64,000 nucleotides of DNA from Tumebacillus_A lipolyticus (GTDB lineage Bacteria; Bacillota; Bacilli; Tumebacillales; Tumebacillaceae): NCBI RefSeq assembly GCF_042682745.1, contig NZ_JBHUIO010000005.1, forward strand, positions 992,001 through 1,056,000. Direction: 5' to 3'. Below are positions 23,190-31,804 of this stretch, one piece after another. The translations under genes and the position numbers were made by a program. The first letter of the stretch is position 1, and each line of letters starts with the position of its first letter. The notes beneath the pieces were generated by a model that saw nothing but the letters and a program-made list of their open reading frames with translations, was not told where the DNA came from and ran no database searches.

Positions 23190-23567
23190 TTACTTCTTCG
23201 CCTTCAGCCCCGCATAGGCGAGCAGCGCCCAGCCGATCAGGAAGCAGACACCGCCGAGCGGCGTGATCGCGCCCAACCAGCCGATGCCGGTGACCGCGAG
23301 CAGGTACAGGCTAGCGGAGAACAGCACGATCCCCGCTTGGAACAGATAGCCCGCCGCTTTTACCGCCTTTTGGCTTCCTAAAAACTGCGAGAGCACGGCG
23401 ACGATCAAAATGGCCGTACCGTGCAGCATGTGATACTGAACGCCCGTCTTCCAAACATCAAGATAATGGTCGGTGATCTTGCCCTCCAAACCGTGTGCGC
23501 CAAACGCGCCGAGCGCGACCGAGAGGAGCACGTTGATCGCGCCGATCATCACAAACAGTCGTAACAT
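23190..23567 (-). CDS. DUF423 membrane protein (YwdK type)
   Basis: A 125-aa protein with four predicted membrane helices and the family hallmarks ALGAFGAHGLEGK near residue 18 and TGVQYHMLHGTAIL near 42. DUF423 proteins are widespread small inner-membrane proteins of unknown function. Length is normal. Confidence 0.9.
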   Translation of the reverse strand: MLRLFVMIGAINVLLSVALGAFGAHGLEGKITDHYLDVWKTGVQYHMLHGTAILIVAVLSQFLGSQKAVKAAGYLFQAGIVLFSASLYLLAVTGIGWLGAITPLGGVCFLIGWALLAYAGLKAKK

Positions 23568-23603
23568 GGGTGAGTCCCTCGTTTCTTCGTTCTGTCCTGC
23601 CGC

Positions 23604-23951
23604 TCACAGCAACAGATCCTCTTTGATTTCAAAATGAGCTTTCGCCAACACCTCGATCAGATATTCGGTCGGGGTGGTCGCCACCTCTCTGTACATCTTG
23701 CGGGTGTACAGATGGCGAGCGTTGGGAAGCTCCCGTTTCAGTTGGGAACGCATCTTGTTGCCAGCATCATCCGCGTCGACCAGAATAAAGACTTCTTCTT
23801 CGGCTTGCAGAGGCAAGATCAATTCCTCGATCTTCTCTTCAGAGAGCGTTCCGTAGGTGCAGATCACTTCTACAGGTTCTGCGAGCAGTTCCAAAATCCG
23901 TCGTTTGTCAGTCTTTCCTTCGACGATGATCACTTTTCGGACAACATGCAT
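23604..23951 (-). CDS. Toprim-domain protein (YusF type)
   Basis: A 115-aa single Toprim domain. KVIIVEGKTDKRRI near residue 6 supplies the conserved Glu, and VFILVDADDAGNKMR near residue 55 supplies the DxD. It resembles stand-alone small primase-like proteins such as YusF, whose function is unknown. Its start is four bases from a fragment resembling the 3' end of sseA, so an sseA-toprim order may be ancestral. Confidence 0.85.
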   Translation of the reverse strand: MHVVRKVIIVEGKTDKRRILELLAEPVEVICTYGTLSEEKIEELILPLQAEEEVFILVDADDAGNKMRSQLKRELPNARHLYTRKMYREVATTPTEYLIEVLAKAHFEIKEDLLL

Positions 23952-23954
23952 AGT

Positions 23955-24017
23955 CTACCCTTCTTCCTCTGAAGTGGCAATCGGGCTCTCTTCGCAGGAA
24001 CACCAATCGCTCCAGCT
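23955..24017 (-). pseudogene. Fragment of an sseA 3' end
   Basis: Read on minus, these codons give SWSDWCSCEESPIATSEEEG then stop. The C-terminus of the intact rhodanese at 34218 reads SWSDWVSYKENPIATGEE then stop. The DNA is also similar (shared ATCGG and CACCNAATCGCTCCA blocks). No upstream part of the gene is present, so this looks like the left copy of a target-site duplication rather than a decayed gene. Confidence 0.65.
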
Positions 24018-24706
24018 TCTTATCCCCCGCGAACAGTGAGGCTCGGAGGGGTTACCATACAAAAAGGTGACGATTCGAAACAGCGCGTCAGAAGCTTCCC
24101 AGAGGAGGCCCTCCCTCATGCAACAGACTCCCCTTGCTACACCCAGCAGCAAGCCCGGATCAGAACACCGTAAGCGATGAAGCCCTAACGTCGTTGCTTG
24201 CTGTTTGTTGGCAGTCGTATGGAAATATCAAGTTATTCATGAGAAGCTCGTCTTGGTTATGATCTGCCTTTCACAAATTGACCAGCCTGTTGCCGATCTC
24301 GAACTACAGCTCCCGAATTGTTTGCCCCTATCAGCATGAAAATATCATATTTATAGCTTCTCATCCACAACTGGTGCCGGCTTCTTGTGAACACTTTCCC
24401 AACATCTCGCTCACATCCTGTTGCACCGTATCCCTAAATGACCGCGACAACCTCCCCACCGGCAATCTGTCACAGCTCTCACTCTCAGGCACCGCAGAGC
24501 CGCTTGCTCCTGCTTTCCGCTCGTCGGGATCGGGCTCTTTCCGCAAGAACGCCGATCCCTGCACCTACCGCTCCTCCACGCGCCGACAAACCTGCATGTT
24601 CAACCGATTCCAAAACAAAAAAAGGGGATTTCGACCAACGCAAGCGGAATGCCTCAAAGGACATGCCGCTTGGTGTGAACCCCCCCCCCCCCCAAATGTT
24701 ATGTGC
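24018..24706. other. Non-coding stretch with degenerate sseA-end repeats
   Basis: No convincing gene. 24440-24490 resembles the hairpin part of the repeat at 28321 (CGACAACCTCCCCACCGGCA and TGTCACAGCTCTC). 24515-24560 resembles the sseA-end fragment at 23955 (GGGATCGGGCTCTTTCCGCA). A C14 homopolymer ends the stretch. Confidence 0.5.
24680..24693. repeat. C14 homopolymer tract
   Basis: Fourteen consecutive C residues (G14 on the minus strand) lie 14 bases downstream of the Rrf2-like gene stop codon. Such a run is slippage-prone or may be a length-ambiguous base call. Confidence 0.95.
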
Positions 24707-25102
24707 TTACCCTCTGAGTTGCTTCGCCAACTCCGAAAGTTTTTTGCTTGCGAGGAACTGCTCCATCTGCCGTTCAGCATCGATCACCACCTGTTGGATC
24801 AGACACTCGTTGCCATGATTGAAACTGCATTCAAACAGCGAGGCTGTGCCTTCGATCGCATGGATGACATCCAGAAAGGAGATCTCCTCCTGATTGCGTT
24901 TCAGCCGATATCCACCATTTGCGCCCGATACGGAGTGGATCAATCCCGCCTTGACCAATTTGGTCAGCATCTTGGACAGATAGGTTTGAGAAACGCGAAG
25001 CTTTTCCGCTAAAAACTGGACGCTTACAGGTTTATCCGATGCCTCTGTGACCAAGTACAGCATGACATGAAGCGCATAGTCGGTTGCCTGTGAAAACTTC
25101 AT
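24707..25102 (-). CDS. Rrf2-family transcription regulator
   Basis: A 131-aa winged-helix regulator. MKFSQATDYALHVMLYLV and the AEKLRVSQTYLSKMLTKLVK recognition helix are typical. Of the three cysteines that bind an Fe-S cluster in IscR/NsrR, only two are seen (ECSFNHGNEC, plus none before), so it may respond by another chemistry. It is last in an apparent operon with thioredoxin and flavoprotein genes and probably senses redox or electrophile stress. ATTACGG...CCATAAT just upstream could be its operator. Confidence 0.88.
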   Translation of the reverse strand: MKFSQATDYALHVMLYLVTEASDKPVSVQFLAEKLRVSQTYLSKMLTKLVKAGLIHSVSGANGGYRLKRNQEEISFLDVIHAIEGTASLFECSFNHGNECLIQQVVIDAERQMEQFLASKKLSELAKQLRG

Positions 25103-25104
25103 CG

Positions 25105-25140
25105 TACACCTCTATTACGGATTTTGATTACCCATAATAA
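25105..25140 (-). promoter_or_regulatory. Candidate Rrf2 operator
   Basis: Inverted half sites ATTACGG and CCATAAT, 11 bases apart, lie just upstream of the Rrf2 start. A related TATGGAT...ATATCCA pair occurs at about 26715-26742, upstream of the flavoprotein gene. Shared sites would make one regulon; this is inference. Confidence 0.4.
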
Positions 25141-25171
25141 AGCTGATTGACGCAAAAAGCAAGTGCGTGCG

Positions 25172-25492
25172 CTATTTTCTGTGATCGGCGATGAATCGCT
25201 TCAACTCCTCGATCCGAACCACTCCGTTAATCGTAGCGATCGGTTCCCCATCTTTGAACAGAATGGTCGTCGGAATGCTCATGATTCCAAAGCGGGCGGC
25301 AGTATCTGCATTCTCATCAACATTTACTTTGAGCGTCCGCACCTCAGCACTGTATTCCTGATCAAACGCTTCGAGGATCGGTCCAAACATGCGGCATGGC
25401 CCACACCAAGTTGCCCAAAAGTTGACCAGAGTAAGCCCTTCGCTCACCAGATCCTGTGCAAAGGTAGTATCTTTAGTGTGACAAATCGTCAT
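25172..25492 (-). CDS. trxA: Thioredoxin
   Basis: A 106-aa thioredoxin starting at the ATG nine bases after AGGAGG (two earlier in-frame ATGs are poorly spaced). The active site WATWCGPCR is at about residues 27-35 and the cis-Pro loop MSIPTTILF near 71. It reduces protein disulfides in the cytosol. Placed between an Rrf2 regulator and a CxxC flavoprotein, it is probably a stress-specific paralogue. Confidence 0.93.
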   Translation of the reverse strand: MTICHTKDTTFAQDLVSEGLTLVNFWATWCGPCRMFGPILEAFDQEYSAEVRTLKVNVDENADTAARFGIMSIPTTILFKDGEPIATINGVVRIEELKRFIADHRK

Positions 25493-25656
25493 CTGCATCT
25501 TCCTCCTATTCATAATCTCTTTCTCGTCAGTCCCACGCCACGCAATGTCGCTTCACAGTTTCCTGAAGCTACAGCTCGCACCGTATGGAAAGCTAACTTT
25601 TTCCGGATGAAGCTTCCCAAACGGCATTCCTTCGCGATCGCACTTCCTGTAACGGC

Positions 25657-26574
25657 CTACTGCGAGGAAAAATCCTCTTCGAACAAATCGGCGCAGACGG
25701 CCATCGCCGCTTTGCTGCCAGAGGCGGCAGCATAGATCACCTGGGAAGGCCCCACATACGCGGCGTCTCCTGCTGCATAGAGACCAGGAACGCTGCTCCT
25801 GCCCATCTCATCGGCAACGATCCCGCCATGATTTGTGGTCTCATACCCCAATCGGTTGGCGAAGGCAGCTTTGGCAACCCATTTCGGCCCGATAAATCCT
25901 CCGCTTCGCAAAATCGAAGTACCATCAGCAAACCGCACCTGTTCCAACAGACCATCCTGACCCTCGAACGCTTCGACAGGTGTTTCGATCAATTGAATCC
26001 CCTTCGACTCCAGCAGATTTTTTTGTTCTTCGGTAAAGGGTGCGTGACCGTTCGTACACACGATCAAATCTTTGCTCCAGTTGTAGAGCATTTTTGTCAG
26101 ATGGAAAACCCGTGCGTCCTCCGAAACGATCACCAGCGGCTGATCCCGCAGTTCCCACCCATCGCAGAACGGACAATTGAACAGGCTTTTTCCGTAAAAA
26201 TCATGCAGCCCCTCGATGTCGGGGAAAATTTCCTTCAATCCGGCAGCCACGATCAATTTTCGCGCCTGAGCAGATTCTCCGGCCAGCGTCTTGATCTCAA
26301 AACCATTTTCCAGTTTGCGAATGTCTGTCACTTCGTCCTCGCGCTGGGTGACGGACGGATATCTCATCACCTCCTCATAAGCGATTCGCCTGAACTCGGC
26401 CGGTTGAATACCGTCTCTGGTGATAAATCCGTGCGAAGCGTGCGTCACTCCATTTCTCGGCTGGTTATTATCGAACAACGCTACCGTTCGTCCCGCCCTG
26501 CCAAGTACCAGCGCAGCATTTAGCCCCGCCGGACCACCACCGACAATTGCGCAATCGTACATCATCATCTCCAC
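25657..26574 (-). CDS. Thioredoxin-reductase-like FAD oxidoreductase
   Basis: A 305-aa pyridine nucleotide-disulfide oxidoreductase. The FAD-binding AIVGGGPAGLNAALVLGRAG is at the N-terminus, the redox motif NCPFCDGWE lies near residues 133-141, and the C-terminal FAD motif is PGLYAAGDAAY. CPFCDG rather than CATCDG places it in the divergent reductase-like group, so partner and cofactor may differ from classic TrxB. Several ATGs crowd the start and any of the first three is possible. The thioredoxin gene lies 164 bases downstream. Confidence 0.88.
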   Translation of the reverse strand: MEMMMYDCAIVGGGPAGLNAALVLGRAGRTVALFDNNQPRNGVTHASHGFITRDGIQPAEFRRIAYEEVMRYPSVTQREDEVTDIRKLENGFEIKTLAGESAQARKLIVAAGLKEIFPDIEGLHDFYGKSLFNCPFCDGWELRDQPLVIVSEDARVFHLTKMLYNWSKDLIVCTNGHAPFTEEQKNLLESKGIQLIETPVEAFEGQDGLLEQVRFADGTSILRSGGFIGPKWVAKAAFANRLGYETTNHGGIVADEMGRSSVPGLYAAGDAAYVGPSQVIYAAASGSKAAMAVCADLFEEDFSSQ

Positions 26575-27064
26575 CTTTCATAAGAAGATTTTATAGACTC
26601 TTTATATCCATAATTAAAACAAAGAACGACTTGAGAGCCTACGATTTGTTGTGGCACTTCGAGAGAAGCATAGTGGTCGCTTGCTTCAAGCGTTCGATGT
26701 CATTTCGATCTTATTATGGATCTATAATGTCTATAATATCCACGAACTAAATACATGTCAAGTATTGCTCCTCAGCCCGATTTTCCAACTGCCATTCAAC
26801 TATTGATCGACGTGGCTGACACAGCTTGAGAGTTACGAAGCTGGTGGAAAGCCATATCCAACATCCTCTGAAGAATGGTAGGTGCTAAAGTGAAAGGGAA
26901 TTGAGAAAGATAATTGTAGGAAAATCATTCCATTTTGTAGAATTATGTTAGCGTAAATTTATTTTTATTCATCAATCAGATAGATAGCTTCGACGTTAGA
27001 TAATTCGTACCCACCTGCGGAAGAAGAGACATAAAGAAAATCAAACAAGAAGGCGGTTTTAGAT
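26575..27064. other. 490-bp AT-rich intergenic region
   Basis: It separates the divergently transcribed flavoprotein and TerD genes. It contains the TATGGAT...ATATCCA inverted pair (about 26715-26742) and TTTTATAGAC/TTTATAT promoter-like tracts near 26590. No coding frame was found. Confidence 0.5.
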
Positions 27065-28249
27065 ATGAAGTTAATGCGAGGACAAAAGGTATTTGTAAGC
27101 AAAAATCGATCTCTGAGCAACGTAAACTTGTATTTGGGATGGTCAGCCGGATCCCAGATGGACATTGATGGTGCCGCATTCCTGCTCACAGATCAAGGAG
27201 TGTGCAAGCGGGATGAAGACTTTATTTTCTACGGCAACCCAGCGAGTGTCGATCGAGCGGTCGTGCATGTAAAGCAAGAGGGTACTGATAAGGAGCGAAT
27301 CGATCTATCGCTTCGTGAGTTACCTAGTGAGATCGTAAGGATCGCCTTCACCTTGACGATTCATGAGGGAGAAAAACTTGGACATTCCTTCAAAGACGTT
27401 TCCAATATATATATCCGACTGGTCGATCCAACAACCAACGAACAGCTGCTCTGTTACGAGTTCGGCGAAGATCTGCTGCAAGAAGCTGCAATCGTCGTTG
27501 GGGAGCTCTATCTGTATAACGGCGAATGGAAGTTTAGCACTATTGGTAGCGGCTTCAATGGTGGACTGGCAGCGCTGTGCACCCATTTCGGACTCGAAGT
27601 GGAGGAAGAGCAGGAAGCCAACACAAAAATTGTGAACCCCGCACTGTCTGAACAACCGTCTACAACAATTCCGATCACATTGGACAAACTAACTCTAACA
27701 AAAAAGGAGATAGTGTCCATTGCAAAACCATCTAAAGTGACGGCCAAGTTGCGTTGGGACAACGACAAAAAAGATCTTGATTTATATTGCTTGTATGTGA
27801 CGAAAAATGGAACGAACGATAAAGTTTACTATCGGAAGTTAGGAGATGCAGCTACCCCTCCTTACATCACCTTGGATGGAGATTCTCGCCGCGCAGGGAC
27901 GGAGACGATCACGATTCATTCGACCGCCGACCTTAAATATGTACTCTTTTGCGCATACAGTGCGTTATCCAATGGGTTTGGCAGTTTTAAAGCGATGAAA
28001 GCCCGCGCAGAAGTGGACAACCATGCTGGTCAAACAATTGTGGCGCCGCTTCTTGAGAAAAATAAGTTTTCCTATTGGGTAGCGATCGCTCATATCGATT
28101 TCACCGACAGTCAGCAAATGAAGATCAGCCACGTCGAAAGCTATTCGAAGTCATTCACAGAAAGATCTCCAAAATTGAACGATGACGGTACGTTTCAGAT
28201 GGATGCAGGGCCCATCGAGTTCAAAAAGGTCAAGAAGTTTAAAAGTTAA
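27065..28249 (+). CDS. TerD-family stress protein with second C-terminal domain
   Basis: A 394-aa protein. Residues 1-190 are a TerD domain (VNLYLGWSAGSQMDIDGAAF, DFIFYGNPASVDRAVVHVKQ, GELYLYNGEWKFSTIGSGFN) of the calcium-binding tellurite-resistance fold. Residues 225-385 look like a second TerD/TerA-like beta sandwich (RWDNDKKDLDLYCLYVTKNG). Single TerD genes away from a full ter operon occur in phage-defence and stress islands, but function is not settled. It is isolated within the accessory island. Confidence 0.82.
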   Translation: MKLMRGQKVFVSKNRSLSNVNLYLGWSAGSQMDIDGAAFLLTDQGVCKRDEDFIFYGNPASVDRAVVHVKQEGTDKERIDLSLRELPSEIVRIAFTLTIHEGEKLGHSFKDVSNIYIRLVDPTTNEQLLCYEFGEDLLQEAAIVVGELYLYNGEWKFSTIGSGFNGGLAALCTHFGLEVEEEQEANTKIVNPALSEQPSTTIPITLDKLTLTKKEIVSIAKPSKVTAKLRWDNDKKDLDLYCLYVTKNGTNDKVYYRKLGDAATPPYITLDGDSRRAGTETITIHSTADLKYVLFCAYSALSNGFGSFKAMKARAEVDNHAGQTIVAPLLEKNKFSYWVAIAHIDFTDSQQMKISHVESYSKSFTERSPKLNDDGTFQMDAGPIEFKKVKKFKS

Positions 28250-28317
28250 CATTGCATAACCCTTTCGATAACTCGCTCTTTTTACGTAGTTTCATGACAA
28301 AATGTTAAACGAGATTC

Positions 28318-28450
28318 GCAAAGAGGGCTGTGACAACCTGCCCACTGGCAGCAAGTCACAGCCCTCAAACTTCTCGCCCGTTCGAATTCTTGTACTTCCC
28401 CCATCGTTTTAAACCGCAGCGAGATATCCACCTGTGGTGGGCTACACAAT
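28318..28450. repeat. Dispersed hairpin repeat, copy at TerD/GNAT junction
   Basis: A hairpin AGGGCTGTGAC...GTCACAGCCCT is followed by TTCTTGTACTTCCCCCATCG and ATCCACCTGTGG. The same blocks in the same order occur at 32030-32185 and, more diverged, at the other copies. Confidence 0.65.
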
Positions 28451-28472
28451 TGGACGATCAACCTTCCTCCCT

Positions 28473-28919
28473 TTACCTTCTATACTCAAGGTGAAGCAGA
28501 GGAAAGGGTCGCCCTGAGCCGTCTACTTCTGACCGCCCCGTTTGTACAAAGCCAAACCGTTTATAAAACTCGCATGCCCCATCGTTCTGCTCATTGACAT
28601 CGACTTGGAGATTGCTTCCCTTTAGGTCTTGGGCATGTTTGATCAATCGACTGCCAATACCTTTTCCGTGGTATTGGGGGGCTACGAAAAGCATCTCGAT
28701 TTTCGTTCCATCAAGCCCAATAAACCCTGTCGGTTCTTGATCTCCGTTCAATTCCACCCAGATCTCAACTTCTCGTAATGCCCCATTTTGAACCAAGTTT
28801 CGGTAGAACTGAATATCCTCATCCGTCAAAAATGTATGGGTTTGGCACACAGCTTGATACCAAATCTCCACCAACCTATCGTGATCCTTTTCTTGAAAAG
28901 GGACGATTTCGCCCAACAT
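28473..28919 (-). CDS. GNAT acetyltransferase (YjaB-like)
   Basis: A 148-aa GNAT. The acetyl-CoA loop is QYHGKGIGSRL near residue 82, and NVNEQN/GFVQTGRSEVD near 110-135 closely matches the Escherichia coli YjaB pattern. The substrate is unknown. It is an isolated gene between two repeat copies. Confidence 0.88.
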   Translation of the reverse strand: MLGEIVPFQEKDHDRLVEIWYQAVCQTHTFLTDEDIQFYRNLVQNGALREVEIWVELNGDQEPTGFIGLDGTKIEMLFVAPQYHGKGIGSRLIKHAQDLKGSNLQVDVNEQNDGACEFYKRFGFVQTGRSEVDGSGRPFPLLHLEYRR

Positions 28920-29099
28920 ACCTCATCCTCCAATCGTTTAAGTGTACGTTAGATAAATGCACTCCCAAACGGGTGACACCCGTTGCACCGTGAATGCCAC
29001 GTAGGATAGACCAGCGCCCATACGCAACCACCTCACTTGGCTATGCTTGGGAGCATTTTGGGAGCGAGAAGCCCGCAGACGACGGTGCTCGCCCAACCA

Positions 29100-29160
29100 T
29101 ACTCGAGCCAAGGTGAATCCTCCACCTGTAGCTGAGCCAAGCCGAACACCATTTTGTACG
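29100..29160. repeat. Partial repeat copy at GNAT/CAT junction
   Basis: TCCACCTGTAGCTGAGCCAA and AGCCGAAC match TCCACCTGTGGCTGGCTCAA and AGCCGAAC at 32149. The hairpin and sseA-end parts are not evident here. Confidence 0.5.
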
Positions 29161-29161
29161 A

Positions 29162-29821
29162 TCATTTGCCTGCCAGCCAGCTCTTACAACCCACCGCCAA
29201 TTCCTGAAGCTCATTAAATAACACGCCGGCATGGTAACCGTCACAAACTGCATGATGGAATTGTACCGATAGAGGCAGCAGTATCTTTTTGCCCTGCCCA
29301 TGGTATTTTCCTAACGTAAATATGGGCAGTAAATAGGTTCCCTCAGTGTAGACATTCAGGTTAAATCCAGTAAAGCTAACCCAAGGGATGCTGGAAATCG
29401 GGAACGTGTTCGGCGGTTCGTTCGTGTCCGGGAATAACTGCTTCGCATTCTTGTACGTTTCTGTCTTCTGAAGGTAATGATCGTAAAACGTTTGAAATTC
29501 CTCGCTGAACGGAGTCCAAATACTTGAGAAATTCTTTTCATCCTCATGAAAGATGGTGAAGCTGGGAGACATACGATCCCAAACGCCCAATCGCCCCTCC
29601 GAATCAAAGCAAGTTCGGAATTCGCAGTGGCGATTCACCACCTTCGTAATCATATGGATCAAGGCTGGATATAACTTAATCCCCATGCACTTTAGTTCTG
29701 CTCGCAACAGGGTGATGTCAAGATCGGCCGTCATGCTGTAGGTACATCTGACATCGTGTAAATAATGTTCGTAATACGGTTTTCTGCTCCAACTATCAAG
29801 ATCGATCGGATTGAAATTCAT
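29162..29821 (-). CDS. cat: Type A chloramphenicol O-acetyltransferase
   Basis: A 219-aa enzyme that inactivates chloramphenicol with acetyl-CoA in the cytosol. The active-site motif FHHAVCDGYHAG holds the His189-His190 pair. The N-terminus (NFNPIDLDSWSRKPYYEHYL) and SFTGFNLN segment fit the type A (CatA) trimer family, and its length is normal. It lies in the accessory island flanked by repeats. Actual resistance is untested. Confidence 0.92.
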   Translation of the reverse strand: MNFNPIDLDSWSRKPYYEHYLHDVRCTYSMTADLDITLLRAELKCMGIKLYPALIHMITKVVNRHCEFRTCFDSEGRLGVWDRMSPSFTIFHEDEKNFSSIWTPFSEEFQTFYDHYLQKTETYKNAKQLFPDTNEPPNTFPISSIPWVSFTGFNLNVYTEGTYLLPIFTLGKYHGQGKKILLPLSVQFHHAVCDGYHAGVLFNELQELAVGCKSWLAGK

Positions 29822-30047
29822 TTTTCGCCCTCCTAAAATTTTTTTATTTTTCAGGAGGGATCATCCACTGTTTTAACCATATCCGCATTCACATTCCTCG
29901 TCTATATTTGTACTGGCCGTTGATAGCTTCCGAAATTCCCCATCAAAGGCGAATTGAACTGTTGCACAAGTCACCTCGTATTGCTCTTGCCATAATAACA
30001 TATTCCTTCTCACTGCATGTTATTGTCTGGAATATCTTGTATCCTCT

Positions 30048-30200
30048 GTTGTTTGCAACTGTTGAACGGAAAGCCCAAAAAGGGCCGCAACAGGTCGCTT
30101 GCCCATAGCCTACCGCAGCCCCTAAACCCGCGTCCGGCGCGGCTTCTGAGACTTTATTCTTCTCCCGTCGCAATGCACCCCCATGAGTCTTGGCGCCCTG
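30048..30200. repeat. sseA-end/hairpin repeat, copy between CAT and TetR
   Basis: GAACGGAAAGCCCAAAAAGG, GCCGCAACAGGTCGCTTGCC, CCCGCGTCC and TTATTCTTCTCCCGTCGCAA align block by block with the sequence at the sseA 3' end (34135-34240). On minus, the last block still reads IATGEE then stop. Confidence 0.7.
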
Positions 30201-30342
30201 CTAGTGTGCTTATCTGGCGGAGCTGTCTTCCACAATGGCAAAATTGTTGCTCTAATCCGATAAGGGTGCGTAACGTTTATAAATTCGCCATTTTTACCCC
30301 GTCCACCCCATTGCCACACTTACCCATTTTTATTATCCTCAA

Positions 30343-30366
30343 ATTAAACCGACCATTCGGTTTAAT
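30343..30366. promoter_or_regulatory. TetR/AcrR-type operator
   Basis: Perfect inverted arms ATTAAACCGA and TCGGTTTAAT with a 4-base spacer lie 21 bases before the tetR start. The AAACCGACC/TTCGGTTT core is typical for AcrR-like self-regulated operators. Confidence 0.8.
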
Positions 30367-30387
30367 TCATCCAAGGGGCCAAAGCGC

Positions 30388-30987
30388 ATGAACAAGAGAC
30401 TCTACGACGCGACACAGACCCGCAAGAAGCTGATCGACAGCGCGATGGCGCTATTCGCCCAGAAGGGTTACGCGGCTACTTCCATCGGCGACATCTGTGC
30501 GCATTCGGACTGCAGCAAGGGAAGCCTGTATTACCATTTCCACAGCAAGGAGCAGCTCTTTCTCGAATTGGCCGAGCATGCCTTCAAAGAGTCCTGGAAC
30601 GTTTGGAACGAACTGTCCGCCCAGATCCCCTCCGTTCGAGAGAAGCTGTACGTTTATGCCGACTACTTCGTCGACCATCACAACAAGCCGCTCAACAAAG
30701 CTGGTGAGGAGTTCATCGCCAAGGTCGGGCCTCAGTCTGAGATCGGGATGAAGTTCTTCGCGATCGTCATGGGTGTTGTTGACGATTTTGAGAAGCTGGT
30801 CGCTGAAGGGATCGCCTCAGGAGAGTTCAAGAACGAGAACCCTAAGGAGCTGGCGTTTATAATCCTCAGCTATTATTCGGGTCTAAGCGACAGCCGCTCG
30901 TTCCTGGACCGGGAAGGCATGAAGAATCTGTTCCGCAAAGCCACCTCCCTGCTGTTGGAAGGCATTAGCCATACGTCACCCACCTAA
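30388..30987 (+). CDS. TetR/AcrR-family repressor
   Basis: A 199-aa regulator. The N-terminal helix-turn-helix (ALFAQKGYAATSIGDICAHS, then KGSLYYHFHSKEQLF) is classic and the C-terminal ligand domain is unassigned. A perfect palindrome lies in its promoter region, so it is probably autoregulated and controls the following glycosyltransferase gene, 19 bases downstream. Confidence 0.92.
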   Translation: MNKRLYDATQTRKKLIDSAMALFAQKGYAATSIGDICAHSDCSKGSLYYHFHSKEQLFLELAEHAFKESWNVWNELSAQIPSVREKLYVYADYFVDHHNKPLNKAGEEFIAKVGPQSEIGMKFFAIVMGVVDDFEKLVAEGIASGEFKNENPKELAFIILSYYSGLSDSRSFLDREGMKNLFRKATSLLLEGISHTSPT

Positions 30988-31006
30988 TCCGAAGGAGTGT
31001 ATCCAA

Positions 31007-31804
31007 ATGACCTTGTCGCCAACACAAACCGCATCCGCATCTCCGTCTCTCGGGCTTTTTGTCACCGCCGATTGTGAGGGTCCTGTCAAATTCTCCGTCC
31101 TCATTCCCGCTCACAACGAGGAGCAGTATCTCCGTGCCTGCTTGGATTCAATCGCCGCCGCGGCAGCCGCCTACCCGCAACAGGTCGAAGTCATCGTCAT
31201 CCTCAATCGCTGTACGGACGCCACCGAGGCAATCGCCAACGAGTTCGGCTGTGTGACTCTGAAGAACGACAGTAAGAACTTGTCGCAAATACGCAACGCT
31301 GGCGCACGTATCGCCAGAGGGGAATATCTGGTCACCATCGATGCGGACAGCCGGATGACGGACGCGATGCTGACAGAGATCGATAAGAACCTCGCTTCCG
31401 GAATCTATATTGGCGGAGGCGTCGCCGGTAAATTCGAGCGCATGTCGCTGGGTATTATCGTCTCTGCCGCAATGCTCATCATCCCCCTGTTGTTCAAATA
31501 CGGAGCCGTGTCTGTCGGCATTTTCTGGTGCCGCAAGAGCGATTTCGACGCGATCGGGGGCTTTGACGAGAATCGGCTGATGGCGGAGGATGCGGAGTTC
31601 GCCTACCGGCTGAAACAATGGGGCAAGCACCAAGGCAAGCGTTACGGCACCATCCGCAAAGCGCAGATGATTACGTCCTGCCGCAAGTTTGATAAGCTCG
31701 GCGACTGGGCGCTCGTACGCCACCCTTCCGTTATTCGCGCATATCTTCGCGGAACGGATCGAGCTTATGCCGACCAGACGTACTACGAGAATCAAGGGCG
31801 TTAG
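31007..31804 (+). CDS. Family 2 glycosyltransferase
   Basis: A 265-aa GT-A enzyme. It has KFSVLIPAHNEEQYLRACLD near residue 27, a metal-binding DAD in VTIDADSRM near 110, and GGFDENRLMAEDAEFAYRLK near 182. One hydrophobic segment (GIIVSAAMLIIPLLF) suggests membrane association. The substrate is unknown. It forms an operon with the TetR gene. Confidence 0.88.
   Translation: MTLSPTQTASASPSLGLFVTADCEGPVKFSVLIPAHNEEQYLRACLDSIAAAAAAYPQQVEVIVILNRCTDATEAIANEFGCVTLKNDSKNLSQIRNAGARIARGEYLVTIDADSRMTDAMLTEIDKNLASGIYIGGGVAGKFERMSLGIIVSAAMLIIPLLFKYGAVSVGIFWCRKSDFDAIGGFDENRLMAEDAEFAYRLKQWGKHQGKRYGTIRKAQMITSCRKFDKLGDWALVRHPSVIRAYLRGTDRAYADQTYYENQGR

Larger units (their letters stand above)
29822..30387. 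other. 565-bp intergenic stretch with a repeat copy and the TetR operator
   Basis: It contains the repeat copy at 30048-30200 and the TetR-type palindrome before the tetR gene. No further coding frame is supported. Confidence 0.5.

Noticed and set aside
23955..24152. 65-codon ORF ending with the sseA-like tail as a separate gene
   Set aside because: Only the last 20 codons resemble anything (the sseA C-terminus). The upstream part is unrelated and there is no convincing SD.
29822..30387. A gene between CAT and TetR
   Set aside because: All frames are short, lack SDs and cross the repeat copy.
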